From positions 186,001 through 250,000 of the forward strand of contig NZ_SSNI01000004.1 of NCBI RefSeq assembly GCF_010015475.1: a stretch of DNA of 64,000 nt. Reading direction: 5' to 3'. Numbering within the stretch: position 1 is the first letter of the stretch; each line of letters opens with the position of its first letter. The position numbers and the translations under genes are program-made. Below, piece after piece: positions 1 through 9,487 of the stretch. The notes under the pieces are model-generated. The model was not told the origin of the DNA and searched no databases. It saw only the letters and a program-made list of their open reading frames with translations. Source of the DNA: Pontibacter pamirensis (GTDB lineage Bacteria > Bacteroidota > Bacteroidia > Cytophagales > Hymenobacteraceae).

Positions 1-1159
1 ATTAAGATTAGGAATGATCGGCGGCGGCCAGGGGGCTTTTATTGGCGCTGTACACCGCATTGCAGCTCAGATAGATAATCAATATGATTTAGTTTGCGGA
101 GCCTTCAGCAGCAACGCCGAGAAATCGAAGGCGAGCGGTGATGAGTTGGGCTTATCACCAGACAGGGTGTATGCTACTTACCAGGAACTGTTCGAAAAGG
201 AGAAGCAACTTCCGGAGAACGAGCGGGTGCAGGTAATCAGCATCGTAACACCGAACCATGTGCATTTTGAACCAGCTAAGCTGGCTTTGGAAAGTGGCTT
301 CCATGTTATTCTGGATAAGCCCATGACCTTTTCTTTGGCAGAAGCCCTAGAACTGCGAGAGGTAGTAGCACGTACCGGGAAACTGTTTTGCCTGACGCAT
401 ACCTACACCGGGTATCCAATGGTGAAAGAGGCGAAGCAAATCATAGCCTCCGGTAAGTTAGGAAAAATACGCAAGGTATATGTGGAGTATCCTCAGGGCT
501 GGTTGAGCACCTTTAAGGAAGGCAGCGATAATAAGCAACTCAAGCAGGCATCCTGGAGAACAGACCCAAAGCAGAGCGGTATTGCCGGTGCTATGGGAGA
601 CATTGGTACGCATGCTTTCAACCTGGCTGAGTATGTAAGTGGCTTAGAGGTAACGCAGATCAATGCGGATATTAATGTAGTTGTCGAAGGGCGTCAACTT
701 GATGATGACGGAGCTGCCTTGCTGAAATTCAAGAACGGGGCAAGCGGAGTTCTTTTTGCCACACAGGTTGCTGCCGGTGAAGAAAACAACGTGAAAATAC
801 GGGTATATGGTGAGAAAGGTGGTTTGGAGTGGCAGCAGGAGGATGAAAATACGCTGAAGCTGAAATGGCTCGACCGACCGACTGAAATTTACCGCACGGC
901 CGGTGGTGAGTACCTTTCCTCTTATGCCCAGCACAATTCCCGCACCCCTGGCGGCCACCCGGAAGGCTACCTCGAGGCATTTGCCAACCTATACCGCAAT
1001 TTCGCGCTGTGTGTGAAGGCTTACAACAATGGAGAGGAGCCGCAACCGGAATGGCAGGATTTCCCTGGTGTGGAAGATGGCGTGCGTGGCATGGCCTTCA
1101 TTGAAAATGTAATTGCCTCCGGTAAATCGGATAAGAAATGGATTGACTTCACTATTTAA
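1..1159 (+). CDS. Gfo/Idh/MocA family oxidoreductase (5' end cut by window)
   Basis: NAD(P)-dependent sugar or polyol dehydrogenase of the Gfo/Idh/MocA family, probably cytoplasmic. The frame is open through position 2 with Leu-Arg-Leu-Gly before the first visible ATG at 14, and the Rossmann glycine motif (GMIGGGQGAF) begins right there. The true start therefore lies a few codons upstream of the window and ATG14 is internal. The family EKP motif appears as DKP (HVILDKPMT), and the C-terminal half carries the GDIGTHAFN motif typical of the substrate domain. It is followed after 8 bases by a TIM-barrel isomerase gene and heads a run of sugar genes, which suggests oxidation or reduction of a keto-sugar intermediate. 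The substrate cannot be read from sequence. Confidence 0.9.
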   Translation, partial: LRLGMIGGGQGAFIGAVHRIAAQIDNQYDLVCGAFSSNAEKSKASGDELGLSPDRVYATYQELFEKEKQLPENERVQVISIVTPNHVHFEPAKLALESGFHVILDKPMTFSLAEALELREVVARTGKLFCLTHTYTGYPMVKEAKQIIASGKLGKIRKVYVEYPQGWLSTFKEGSDNKQLKQASWRTDPKQSGIAGAMGDIGTHAFNLAEYVSGLEVTQINADINVVVEGRQLDDDGAALLKFKNGASGVLFATQVAAGEENNVKIRVYGEKGGLEWQQEDENTLKLKWLDRPTEIYRTAGGEYLSSYAQHNSRTPGGHPEGYLEAFANLYRNFALCVKAYNNGEEPQPEWQDFPGVEDGVRGMAFIENVIASGKSDKKWIDFTI

Positions 1160-1167
1160 GATAAACT

Positions 1168-2220
1168 ATGACGACTATACAAGGACCAGCAATATTCTTA
1201 GCACAATTTTTAGGCGATCAGCCACCGTTCGACAACCTGGAATCTATCTGCCGTTGGGCTAAAGGGCTTGGGTATGAAGGCGTGCAAATTCCAACTTGGG
1301 ACTCCAAATATTTTGATGTTCAAAAGGCCGCGGAAAGCAAGACGTACGCTGATGAGATCAAGGGAATTGTGGAGGGACAGGGCCTGAAAATAACTGAACT
1401 ATCTAGTCACCTGCACGGGCAGTTGATTGCTGTTAACCCCGCTTACGATACCCTGTTTGATGGCTTTGCTCCGGAACAGTACCGCAATAATCCGAAAGCT
1501 CGAACCGAATGGGCAGTACAGCAACTAAAGAACGCAGCGAAAGCATCTCAGAATTTAGGGTTGAATGCCCATGGTACCTTTAGTGGAGCTTTACTTTGGC
1601 AAACGGTATACCCTTGGCCTCAGCGCCCTGCAGGACTGGTAGAAGCCGGCTTCAAAGAACTGGCAAACCGCTGGACGCCCATTCTGAACGCGTTTGATGA
1701 AGCAGGTGTGGATGTTTGCTATGAGATTCACCCGGGTGAGGATTTGCATGATGGCGTAACGTATGAGATGTTCCTGGAAGAGGTGAACAACCATCCGAGA
1801 GCGTGTCTGCTTTACGACCCGTCGCATTTTGTGCTACAGGCTATGGATTATCTTTCTTACATTGACCATTACCATGAACGAATCAGGATGTTCCATGTAA
1901 AAGATGCGGAATTTAATCCTACTGGTAAGCAGGGCGTTTATGGAGGTTACCAAAGCTGGGTTAACAGAGCCGGGCGCTTCCGTTCTCTTGGCGATGGCCA
2001 GGTTGACTTCGGTTCCGTATTCAGTAAGTTGACAGCGTATGACTTTAAAGGCTGGGCGGTGCTGGAGTGGGAGTGTGCCTTAAAGCACCCGGAAGATGGT
2101 GCCCGTGAGGGAGCCATGTTCATACAAGATCATATTATTCGCGTAACAGAAAAGGCTTTTGACGATTTTGCCGCTTCTGGAGTAGATGAAGAAAAAAACC
2201 GCACTATATTAGGCTTATAA
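1168..2220 (+). CDS. Sugar phosphate isomerase/epimerase (xylose isomerase-like TIM barrel)
   Basis: A 350-residue AP-endonuclease-2/xylose-isomerase-like TIM barrel with no signal peptide, so probably cytoplasmic. Candidate metal-ligand segments are YEIHPGED, DPSHF and FHVKDAEF, and a Trp-rich end (AVLEWECALKHP) fits the last barrel strand. Enzymes of this fold interconvert or epimerise keto sugars and sugar acids with a divalent metal. The gene starts 8 bases after the oxidoreductase gene, so the two are almost certainly co-transcribed and may act on consecutive intermediates. This pairing of a Gfo/Idh/MocA dehydrogenase with a TIM-barrel isomerase is common in Bacteroidota sugar clusters. 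The exact reaction is unknown. Confidence 0.88.
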   Translation: MTTIQGPAIFLAQFLGDQPPFDNLESICRWAKGLGYEGVQIPTWDSKYFDVQKAAESKTYADEIKGIVEGQGLKITELSSHLHGQLIAVNPAYDTLFDGFAPEQYRNNPKARTEWAVQQLKNAAKASQNLGLNAHGTFSGALLWQTVYPWPQRPAGLVEAGFKELANRWTPILNAFDEAGVDVCYEIHPGEDLHDGVTYEMFLEEVNNHPRACLLYDPSHFVLQAMDYLSYIDHYHERIRMFHVKDAEFNPTGKQGVYGGYQSWVNRAGRFRSLGDGQVDFGSVFSKLTAYDFKGWAVLEWECALKHPEDGAREGAMFIQDHIIRVTEKAFDDFAASGVDEEKNRTILGL

Positions 2221-2242
2221 TTTCAAACTAAGGAAAAAACTC

Positions 2243-2815
2243 ATGAAAAAAATATGGATGGTGATTAGCTGCTGTACGTTTATGGCAGCATGTGGTAGTT
2301 CAGAAACCACAGAAGGTGAAGAATACTATAACAGAGATAATACCGAGGAAACACCTGTTTACAGTGATGCTAATTCAGATGCTGAATTAAGTGCAGCCAC
2401 CAGACAATCTGAAGTTGACACAAGTATAAATCAAATCGGAACAGACAGATCGCCTGAGGTGGCTACTGCTCCAGCCACTACTACTGATGCTGCTACAGCA
2501 AATACCAGCACGGATGCTGCAAAAACCACTGCCGCTAAGCCAGTTGCTCAGGAGAACTTCGATAAAGGTAAAAATCTGATTGCTACCTCTGACTGCCTTG
2601 CGTGCCATCAGGTGGAAGCGAGATTGGTAGGACCGGGTTATGTAGAGGTTGCCGAAAAGTATGAATTTAACGATAAGAATGTTGACTACCTTGCCGGCAA
2701 GATAATAGAAGGCGGGGCTGGTGTTTGGGGGCAGATACCGATGTCGCCTCATCCGGATTTAAGCCGTGAAGATGCCAGAGAAATGGCTAAGTATGTGTTG
2801 TCACTAAAGAAATAA
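2243..2815 (+). CDS. Lipoprotein c-type cytochrome
   Basis: A 190-residue lipoprotein cytochrome c. The signal peptide ends in a lipobox (FMAAC, Cys17). A Thr/Ala/Asp-rich linker of about 85 residues follows, then a single small haem domain. The haem attachment motif is CLACH (Cys118, Cys121, His122), and the likely distal ligand is Met167 in WGQIPMSPHP, as in class I cytochromes of the c551/c552 type. It is anchored in the periplasm and carries electrons. It lies 22 bases after the TIM-barrel gene and 4 bases before the DUF1080 gene. This suggests that a periplasmic sugar oxidation in this cluster delivers electrons to the respiratory chain, which is an inference from position only. Confidence 0.92.
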   Translation: MKKIWMVISCCTFMAACGSSETTEGEEYYNRDNTEETPVYSDANSDAELSAATRQSEVDTSINQIGTDRSPEVATAPATTTDAATANTSTDAAKTTAAKPVAQENFDKGKNLIATSDCLACHQVEARLVGPGYVEVAEKYEFNDKNVDYLAGKIIEGGAGVWGQIPMSPHPDLSREDAREMAKYVLSLKK

Positions 2816-2819
2816 ATAT

Positions 2820-3563
2820 ATGATTCGTACTTTCTTCTCCGCAGTATTATTGTCGGCAGTACTCCTATCCTGTCAGTCAAATCAAACAGAAAACGAAACG
2901 GCTATGGATACAGAAACTTCACCGGCCACTTCAGAAAATGAAGATGGTGACTGGGAGCCATTATTTGATGGCCAGACCACGAGTGGCTGGCACACTTACG
3001 GTAAAACTACAGCTGGCGAGGCCTGGAAGGCTGAAGACGGTACATTGTACTTGGATCCAAAAGCGGCTGAGGGAAGTAGGGGCGACATTGTGACGGATGA
3101 AGAATACGATGACTTTCACCTGAAACTGGATTGGAAGGTGGCACAGAATGGAAACAGCGGTATCATCTTTTATGTAAAGGAAGACCCTGCTAAGTATCAA
3201 AATACCTACAATTCAGGACTCGAAATGCAGGTGCTGGATAACGAAGGACATCCCGACGCAAAAATTGAGAAGCACCGCGCCGGCGACCTTTATGATTTGG
3301 TGACTGGTATCCCTGAGAATGTAAAACCTGCCGGAGAGTGGAACCAGGCAGAGATCATCAGCAAGGATGGAAGGCTGAAGCTAATCCAGAACGGAACACA
3401 GGTAGTAGATACCATGCTGTGGGATGACAACTGGAAAGCGATGATAGCCGGAAGCAAGTTTGCGGATATGCCGGACTGGGGAACATTCAAATCAGGGAAA
3501 ATTGCGCTGCAGGATCACGGGGATGAAGTCTGGTACAGAAATATTATGATCAAAGAACTTTAG
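2820..3563 (+). CDS. DUF1080 (3-keto-disaccharide hydrolase family) lipoprotein
   Basis: A 247-residue lipoprotein with the lipobox LLSC (Cys18) followed by an acidic Ser/Thr/Glu spacer. From about residue 45 it has the DUF1080 domain, a concanavalin-like beta sandwich with the usual opening LFDGQTTSGW and later NSGIIFYVKE, GLEMQVLDNEGHPDA and GEWNQAEI segments. Members of this family that have been studied cleave 3-keto-glycosides. It starts 4 bases after the cytochrome c stop. In the context of dehydrogenase and isomerase genes it probably cleaves an oxidised disaccharide or glycoside in the periplasm or at the outer membrane. The true substrate is unknown. Confidence 0.88.
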   Translation: MIRTFFSAVLLSAVLLSCQSNQTENETAMDTETSPATSENEDGDWEPLFDGQTTSGWHTYGKTTAGEAWKAEDGTLYLDPKAAEGSRGDIVTDEEYDDFHLKLDWKVAQNGNSGIIFYVKEDPAKYQNTYNSGLEMQVLDNEGHPDAKIEKHRAGDLYDLVTGIPENVKPAGEWNQAEIISKDGRLKLIQNGTQVVDTMLWDDNWKAMIAGSKFADMPDWGTFKSGKIALQDHGDEVWYRNIMIKEL

Positions 3564-3699
3564 TACTTTACTTTAACTTTTAGTGCTTAAAAATCTAATA
3601 AACAGATTATTAGAAAATATTTAAACCAATCAGAGCATAATGCTTTTTGGTAAGCTGCTAACGTTACTTAAAGGGATTTCAAATTAAACTTAAGAAACC

Positions 3700-4959
3700 A
3701 TGCATCCGGTTACCCGTGTAAAGTTGTCTTTCATGATGTTCCTGGAGTTCTTTATCTGGGGGGCTTGGTTTGTTACACTGGGTACATATTTACTATCAGA
3801 ACTGTCAACCTCCGCCACACAGGTGGGGGTTGCTTTTTTAACGCAGTCTATTGGGGCAATTGTAGCACCCTTTATCATTGGTTTAGTTGCAGATCGTTTT
3901 TTCCCCGCGCAACGCATACTTGGTGTGCTGCACCTGTTAGGGGCTGCTTTATTGTGGTATGCCTCCGTCGCTACGGATTTTGATTCATTTTATCCTGCCA
4001 TTCTGGTGTACATGGTGCTGTATATGCCTACGCTGGCGTTGGTGAACTCAATTTCTTTCCGGCAGATGCAGGATCCAAGCAAAGAGTTTCCCCCAATTAG
4101 AGTGCTAGGGACGCTGGGCTGGATTGTTGCTGGCTTAACAATCGGCTGGCTGAACTGGGAACAGAATGGAAACCTTGGCCTTACTTTTCGAATGGCATCT
4201 ATTGCTTCTGCTGTACTGGGTCTTTTCAGCTTTACTTTGCCGCATACGCCACCAGTGAAAGGTGCAGGTAAGGCTACAATAGGTGATATGCTAGGTGTGG
4301 AGGCGATTGGTTTATTAAAGAACCGTTCCTACCTGACTTTCTTCCTGGCATCTGTTGCCATTTGTATACCACTGGCATTTTACTACAATTTTACTAATCC
4401 GTTCCTGAACGAGCTAGGGATGGATTCTGCTGCAGGAAAACAAGCAATGGGACAGATGTCTGAGCTGCTGTTTTTGCTCCTGATGCCCTTGTTCTTTGTC
4501 AGGCTGGGTGTAAAGAAGATGCTGGCCATCGGTATGTTAGCCTGGGTTGTGCGGTATGTGTTTTTCGCTTTTGGTGATATAGATGCCAATTACTGGATGC
4601 TGATAGGAGGGATTGTCTTACATGGCATTTGCTATGACTTCTTTTTTGTAACCGGCCAGATTTACACTGATAACCTTGCCGGGCCACGCTTTAAAAGTGC
4701 AGCACAGGGCATGATTACACTGGCTACCTATGGTGTGGGAATGTTGATTGGCTCCCTCTTATCTGGTGTGATTGTAGATGCTTTTCAAACGTCAGGGGGA
4801 GGCCACGACTGGCAGTCTGTTTGGCTGATACCGGCTGGCATTGCTGCTGCTGTACTGATTCTTTTCCTGCTGCTGTTCAGAGACAGGAAAGCATGCAAGG
4901 AGGCTACAGAGCATCTGAATACTGCTTCCGGTCAAACAAAAGCAAAAAGCTTATCTTAG
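3700..4959 (+). CDS. MFS transporter, nucleoside:H+ symporter-like
   Basis: A 419-residue integral membrane protein with about 12 predicted helices. The opening (KLSFMMFLEFFIWGAWFVTLG) and overall pattern fit the nucleoside:H+ symporter (NupG/XapB-like) branch of the major facilitator superfamily. Bacteroidota sugar clusters often carry such permeases. It ends with a short basic cytoplasmic tail. It sits between the DUF1080 gene and two exported TIM-barrel genes, so it probably imports the monosaccharide or keto-sugar released outside the inner membrane. A 136-base AT-rich gap precedes it, so it may have its own promoter. Whether the substrate is a nucleoside or a sugar cannot be decided from sequence. 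Confidence 0.85.
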   Translation: MHPVTRVKLSFMMFLEFFIWGAWFVTLGTYLLSELSTSATQVGVAFLTQSIGAIVAPFIIGLVADRFFPAQRILGVLHLLGAALLWYASVATDFDSFYPAILVYMVLYMPTLALVNSISFRQMQDPSKEFPPIRVLGTLGWIVAGLTIGWLNWEQNGNLGLTFRMASIASAVLGLFSFTLPHTPPVKGAGKATIGDMLGVEAIGLLKNRSYLTFFLASVAICIPLAFYYNFTNPFLNELGMDSAAGKQAMGQMSELLFLLLMPLFFVRLGVKKMLAIGMLAWVVRYVFFAFGDIDANYWMLIGGIVLHGICYDFFFVTGQIYTDNLAGPRFKSAAQGMITLATYGVGMLIGSLLSGVIVDAFQTSGGGHDWQSVWLIPAGIAAAVLILFLLLFRDRKACKEATEHLNTASGQTKAKSLS

Positions 4960-4986
4960 CGATACTTTAAACTTTAACCTCATTCT

Positions 4987-5874
4987 ATGTCACAGCACCC
5001 TAACCGTAGAACCGCAATTAAAAATGTATTGGCAGGTACTGCCGCTTTAACCGCTACTGGTATGATGAGTCCATTACTGGCACGAGCTGATAGTCTACAA
5101 TCTTTACCACTGAAAGGTAATATTAACCACGCCGTGTGTCGCTGGACCTACGGCGGGTTGTCGTTGGAAGAGCTATGTGTTGCAGCAAAAGGAATGGGAA
5201 TTAAGGGCATAGACCTTGTAGGACCGAACGACTGGCCTACACTGCAAAAGCACGGATTACATTCTACAATGTGCAACGGAGCAGAAATTGGTCTGTCTGA
5301 AGGATGGAACGACCCGCAGTACCATGCTACTTTGATAAAGAATTATTCTGAGATGATTCCTCGTGTTGCCAAGGCAGGCTATACCAATCTTATTTGTTTT
5401 AGCGGCAACAGAAAGGGAATGGATAATGAGACAGGACTTAAAAATTGTGCCGAGGGTCTGATAAATATAATGCCTCTGGCTGAAAAGCACAAGGTGGTGC
5501 TGGTAATGGAGCTACTGAACAGCAAAATAGACCATAAAGATTATATGTGCGACCACACCGCCTGGGGGGTGGAACTAGCCAAAAGAACGGGTTCAGAAAA
5601 CTTTAAACTGCTCTACGACATCTACCATATGCAGATTGATGAGGGAGATGTTATTCGAACCATCAGAGACAGCCATCCTTACATTGCACATTACCATACT
5701 GCAGGCGTTCCGGGCAGGCACGAAATTGATGATTCGCAGGAACTTTATTATCCTGCGATCATGAGAGCCATCAAAGAAACAGGATTTATGGGGTATGTGG
5801 CGCAGGAGTTTATTCCAGAGCAGGAAGACAAGCTAGCCTCACTACAGAAGGCAATTCAAATATGTGATGTCTAA
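4987..5874 (+). CDS. Tat-exported TIM-barrel isomerase, hydroxypyruvate isomerase-like
   Basis: A 295-residue TIM-barrel protein of the hydroxypyruvate isomerase family. The N terminus has a twin-arginine signal (NRRTAIKNVLAGTA, then a hydrophobic stretch ending near LARA), so it is likely exported folded to the periplasm. Putative metal and catalytic residues are visible in VMELLNS, YDIYHMQ, HYHTAGVPGRHE and the terminal AQEFIP. It lies 27 bases after the MFS gene, probably in the same transcript. A periplasmic isomerase of this type is consistent with sugar processing before uptake. The substrate is unknown; true hydroxypyruvate isomerase activity should not be assumed. Confidence 0.87.
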   Translation: MSQHPNRRTAIKNVLAGTAALTATGMMSPLLARADSLQSLPLKGNINHAVCRWTYGGLSLEELCVAAKGMGIKGIDLVGPNDWPTLQKHGLHSTMCNGAEIGLSEGWNDPQYHATLIKNYSEMIPRVAKAGYTNLICFSGNRKGMDNETGLKNCAEGLINIMPLAEKHKVVLVMELLNSKIDHKDYMCDHTAWGVELAKRTGSENFKLLYDIYHMQIDEGDVIRTIRDSHPYIAHYHTAGVPGRHEIDDSQELYYPAIMRAIKETGFMGYVAQEFIPEQEDKLASLQKAIQICDV

Positions 5875-5928
5875 AAATTATTTAATATCAGAAATTTAAC
5901 CATCCACTTATACTTTTAAAAGAGCATA

Positions 5929-6873
5929 ATGAACAAAAGAAGAGCTTTCCTGCGATACGCGGGTTTACTATCAGCCGGAGTTTTCATGACTCCCGCCATC
6001 ATCTCGTGCAACTCTAACAACGAAGTGGCTGAAGACACAACGGCAGTAGTTGATGATGCAACGCTTCCTGCCACTGCAACCGACACACCTATCGGCATTC
6101 AGCTGTACTCTTTGCGTGAGCAGATACAGAGCGAGGGGATAGAAGCGGTTATTCCTAAAATTGCAGCAGCAGGTTACAAGGAGGTGGAGACCTTCGGCTA
6201 CTCCAAGGAGAATGGCTTCTTTGGTCTGGACGCGAATGAATTCAGCGAATTGCTGAAGGCGAATAACCTGACGACTCCAAGTGGCCATTATGGTTTAGAT
6301 CCTTACCTGGAAGGTGGCAATGAGGAACTGCTTCAGTCTTACATTGACGCCGCGAAAGCAACAGGCCAGACTTACATAACTATTCCATACCTGGGAGACA
6401 AGCTGCGACAGGATGCTGACAGCTACCGAAAGTTGACGCAACGTATTAACGAGGCCGCTAAAACCGTAAATCAGGAGGGGCTAAAACTGGCCTATCACAA
6501 CCACGACTTTGAATTCAAAGAATTGGGTGACACAACTGGATACCAAATACTTTTAGAAGAAACAGATCCGGAGCTCGTGAAAATGGAATTAGACCTTTAC
6601 TGGGCTTATAGAGCCGGCAAAGATCCTGTCGCCATGATGAAAGAAAATCCGGGCCGTTTTATTATGTGGCATGTAAAGGACATGGACAAAAACAACCAGG
6701 CATTAAACACGGAAATAGGAAGCGGCAGTATTGACTATAAAACACTTTTCGCTAATGCCCCTGAGCCAGAGCATATCTTTGTGGAGCAGGAAAATTTTGC
6801 TGAAGGGATGGATCCTTATAACAGCATCAATCAGAGCTACGACTATGTTGCGGATACCTTATTACAGCAATAA
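5929..6873 (+). CDS. Tat lipoprotein TIM-barrel sugar isomerase/epimerase
   Basis: A 314-residue TIM-barrel protein with a twin-arginine leader (NKRRAFLRYAGLLSAG) that ends in a lipobox-like IISC, so it is probably a Tat-exported lipoprotein. A short Asn/Asp/Thr spacer precedes the barrel, which opens with GIQLYSLREQI, a signature of sugar phosphate isomerase/epimerases. Candidate metal-binding segments are AYHNHDFEF, ELDLYWAYRAG, WHVKDMD and FVEQENF. It ends the left sugar cluster and is followed by a symmetric terminator. It differs in export type from the two other barrels of the cluster, which implies separate roles or locations. Confidence 0.88.
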   Translation: MNKRRAFLRYAGLLSAGVFMTPAIISCNSNNEVAEDTTAVVDDATLPATATDTPIGIQLYSLREQIQSEGIEAVIPKIAAAGYKEVETFGYSKENGFFGLDANEFSELLKANNLTTPSGHYGLDPYLEGGNEELLQSYIDAAKATGQTYITIPYLGDKLRQDADSYRKLTQRINEAAKTVNQEGLKLAYHNHDFEFKELGDTTGYQILLEETDPELVKMELDLYWAYRAGKDPVAMMKENPGRFIMWHVKDMDKNNQALNTEIGSGSIDYKTLFANAPEPEHIFVEQENFAEGMDPYNSINQSYDYVADTLLQQ

Positions 6874-6902
6874 AATTTTATAGCTTTTGTGAGTATCAAT
6901 AC

Positions 6903-6950
6903 AAAATGCATCCTTCCCTTGAGCGTTACTCGAGAGGAGGATGCATTTTT
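6903..6950. terminator. Bidirectional hairpin terminator between convergent genes
   Basis: An inverted repeat with arms AAAATGCATCCT (6903-6914) and AGGATGCATTTT (6938-6949), flanked by an A run on one side and a T run on the other. It lies between the stop of the Tat lipoprotein gene and the stop of the minus-strand methyltransferase gene, so it can terminate both. Confidence 0.8.
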
Positions 6951-6975
6951 CTTATATCGTCAATCAAGAAAGTTC

Positions 6976-7599
6976 TCATACCTTTTGAAGCACCCACGTC
7001 GTCATACTTCTATCCTGTTCGACTAAGACAGTCTTCAGAGGCTCCAGAGATATGGCTCCTAAGGATACTGCCTGTTCCCGCAGCAGTGCCTCATCGGCCA
7101 GAAACCACACCGGCCCATGTGGCATCTGGTACTGGCGTCCACTTACCTGTTGCAGCTTTCCTGCCATACCAATTGTCGTACTAAAACGACTAAAAAACAT
7201 ACCGCCTGGTTTTAGTACGCGCCAAAGTTCCTGCACCATACTTTTGAAATGCTGCTCATCTTTAGCAAAGTGTAGTACCGCGCTGCATAGCACCACATCA
7301 AATTTTCCATCTGAATAAGGTAAATTTACTAAGTCAGAAACTACAAAATTCTGATGGTTTCTTTCCTGTTTTGCTTGCTCCGCTAGTTGCTGCACGCTAG
7401 CTATGGCTTCTTCTGAAATATCAGCTCCGTACACCGTTACACCTGCCTTTAGTAAGTATTCTATGTTTCTTCCGGCTCCACAACCTGCGTCAAATACTGT
7501 CATACCCTCCCTGATGCGGCCCTTCAGGAGCTGGTCGAACAGGTAAACATCTATGTTGCCAAAAATAGCGGGTAGAGTAGCAATAGCAGGCACGTTCAT
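6976..7599 (-). CDS. Class I SAM-dependent methyltransferase
   Basis: A 207-residue methyltransferase starting at Met 7599. An upstream in-frame ATG at 7641 would add 14 residues, but homology-like sequence begins at MNVPAIATLPAIFGNID, so I prefer the inner start. Motif I is VFDAGCGAGRN; the acidic end of strand 2 is YGADIS; the post-motif DVVLCSAVLHFA and LKPGGMFF complete the Rossmann-like fold of the Methyltransf_11/25 group. The substrate is unknown. It converges on the sugar cluster and diverges from the hut genes. Similar small methyltransferases often have metabolite or quinone-like substrates, but nothing here decides it. Confidence 0.85.
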   Translation of the reverse strand: MNVPAIATLPAIFGNIDVYLFDQLLKGRIREGMTVFDAGCGAGRNIEYLLKAGVTVYGADISEEAIASVQQLAEQAKQERNHQNFVVSDLVNLPYSDGKFDVVLCSAVLHFAKDEQHFKSMVQELWRVLKPGGMFFSRFSTTIGMAGKLQQVSGRQYQMPHGPVWFLADEALLREQAVSLGAISLEPLKTVLVEQDRSMTTWVLQKV

Positions 7600-7703
7600 A
7601 AGGCGAATTGAAAATGTTTTCCCGCTCAATTTAAAACACATTCACTATACTTTTTGAAAAAAATTCGCATAATTGAATAGACGCTTGTTTAAACCTACAA
7701 ACT

Positions 7704-9416
7704 ATGAATTCAATTCCTGCACCAGCATCTCCACAAAATTCAGGACTCACAACAGCACAATTCCTGAAGAAATATGCGAACCATCCTACCTACAATCCTC
7801 CACGCGGACCTGAGCTTAACGCTAAGAACTGGCAGGCAGAGGCGGCGCTTCGTATGTTTCTTAATAACCTGACAGATGAAGTAGCGGAAGCACCCGCTGA
7901 GTTGGTTGTATATGGCGGAACAGGGCAGGCAGCACGCACCCCGGAAGATGCCCGGAAAATAATAGAAGTCCTGCTGGAACTGGAGGAGGATGAGAGCTTG
8001 CTTGTGCAATCAGGGAAGCCGGTAGGGAAGGTGCGCACCCATCCGGAGGCGCCACGGGTAATGATTGCTAACAGTAACCTGGTGCCACACTGGGCCACGT
8101 GGGAGCATTTCAATGACCTTCGCAAGCGTGGCCTGATGATGTATGGCCAAATGACGGCTGGCAGCTGGATCTACATCGGAACGCAGGGTATTCTACAGGG
8201 CACTTATGAAACTTTTGTGGCCTGCGGGAAAAAGTATTTCAATGGGGACCTGCGCCACAGGCTGCTGGTAACTGGAGGTTTAGGCGGAATGGGTGGCGCG
8301 CAGCCTTTGGCTGCAACCATGGCTGGAGCTACTTTTTTGGGTGTGGATGTTGACCCGGAGCGTATACGGAAGCGCCTGGAAACCCGCTATCTTCACAAAA
8401 TGACGGATAATTACGAAGAGGCAAAGCAGTGGGTGCTGGAGGCAAAGAACAAGGGCGAAGCTGTTTCAGTTGGATTAGTCGGCAACATAGGAGATGTTTT
8501 GGAGCGCCTTCTGCAGGACAATATCATCCCCGATATACTCACAGACCAAACCTCCGCTCATGATCCGCTGAATGGCTACGTGCCTGATGGCTTCACTTTG
8601 AAAGAGGCGCAAGCACTTCGTGTAACTGCTCCTGATACGTACAAAGTGCACTCATTGAAAAGCATGGCCCGCCATGTGCGTTTTATGCTGGAGATGCAAA
8701 ACCGCGGCAGCAAAGTGTTTGACTATGGCAATAACCTCCGTGAATTTGCGCAGCAAGGCGGCGAAACAAATGCCTTTCAAATTCCGGGCTTTGTACCGGA
8801 GTATATCCGTCCGCTTTTTTGCGAGGGCAAAGGTCCGTTCCGCTGGGCGGCGTTGTCAGGAGACCGGGAAGATATACGCGTGACCGATGAAGCATTAAAA
8901 GCACTGTTTCCTGAGAATAAGCATATGATTCACTGGTTGAATGAGGCAGAAGAAAAGGTGGCTTTTCAGGGGTTGCCCTGCCGCATCTGCTGGTTGGGAA
9001 TGGGCGAGCGGGAAAAGGCTGGAATCCTGTTTAATCAGCTTGTGCGGGAAGGGAAAGTGAAAGCACCTCTGGTGATAGGGCGGGATCACCTTGATTGCGG
9101 TTCTGTTGCTTCGCCATACCGTGAGACGGAGGGCATGAAAGATGGCTCAGATGCCGTTTCTGACTGGCCACTGCTTAACCTGATGGCCAACACCGGCGGG
9201 GGCGCCACCTGGGTATCGTTCCATCACGGCGGCGGCGTAGGTATCGGCTATTCGCAGCATGCAGGTATGGTTATAGTAGCGGATGGTACTGATAGAGCTG
9301 AACGTTGCCTGCGCCGTGTGCTATACAATGATCCGGCCTTGGGGATTTTCCGCCACGCAGATGCAGGGTATGGAACAGCGCAGGATAATGCGGAGAAGTT
9401 TGGGTTAACTTTATAG
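7704..9416 (+). CDS. hutU: Urocanate hydratase
   Basis: A 570-residue urocanase, close to the usual length of about 550-570. It hydrates urocanate to imidazolonepropionate in histidine breakdown and uses tightly bound NAD+. Recognisable blocks are the N-terminal GPELNAKNW segment, the NAD-binding [18 protein letters not shown], and the C-terminal active-site region [18 protein letters not shown] followed by [18 protein letters not shown]. It is the first gene of a hutU-hutI-hutG run. hutI follows after about 70 bases. hutH, the first step of the pathway, is not in this window and must be elsewhere. Confidence 0.97.
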   Translation: MNSIPAPASPQNSGLTTAQFLKKYANHPTYNPPRGPELNAKNWQAEAALRMFLNNLTDEVAEAPAELVVYGGTGQAARTPEDARKIIEVLLELEEDESLLVQSGKPVGKVRTHPEAPRVMIANSNLVPHWATWEHFNDLRKRGLMMYGQMTAGSWIYIGTQGILQGTYETFVACGKKYFNGDLRHRLLVTGGLGGMGGAQPLAATMAGATFLGVDVDPERIRKRLETRYLHKMTDNYEEAKQWVLEAKNKGEAVSVGLVGNIGDVLERLLQDNIIPDILTDQTSAHDPLNGYVPDGFTLKEAQALRVTAPDTYKVHSLKSMARHVRFMLEMQNRGSKVFDYGNNLREFAQQGGETNAFQIPGFVPEYIRPLFCEGKGPFRWAALSGDREDIRVTDEALKALFPENKHMIHWLNEAEEKVAFQGLPCRICWLGMGEREKAGILFNQLVREGKVKAPLVIGRDHLDCGSVASPYRETEGMKDGSDAVSDWPLLNLMANTGGGATWVSFHHGGGVGIGYSQHAGMVIVADGTDRAERCLRRVLYNDPALGIFRHADAGYGTAQDNAEKFGLTL

Positions 9417-9487
9417 TACAAACCTCAAGAGGTTGAAGCATTAGTGCGGAATAATTGCAGTGCCATACAGCAAACACAATCTTATCA

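Noticed and set aside
6906..7184. A 92-codon plus-strand frame after the sugar cluster
   Set aside because: It starts inside the bidirectional terminator and lies over the minus-strand methyltransferase gene.
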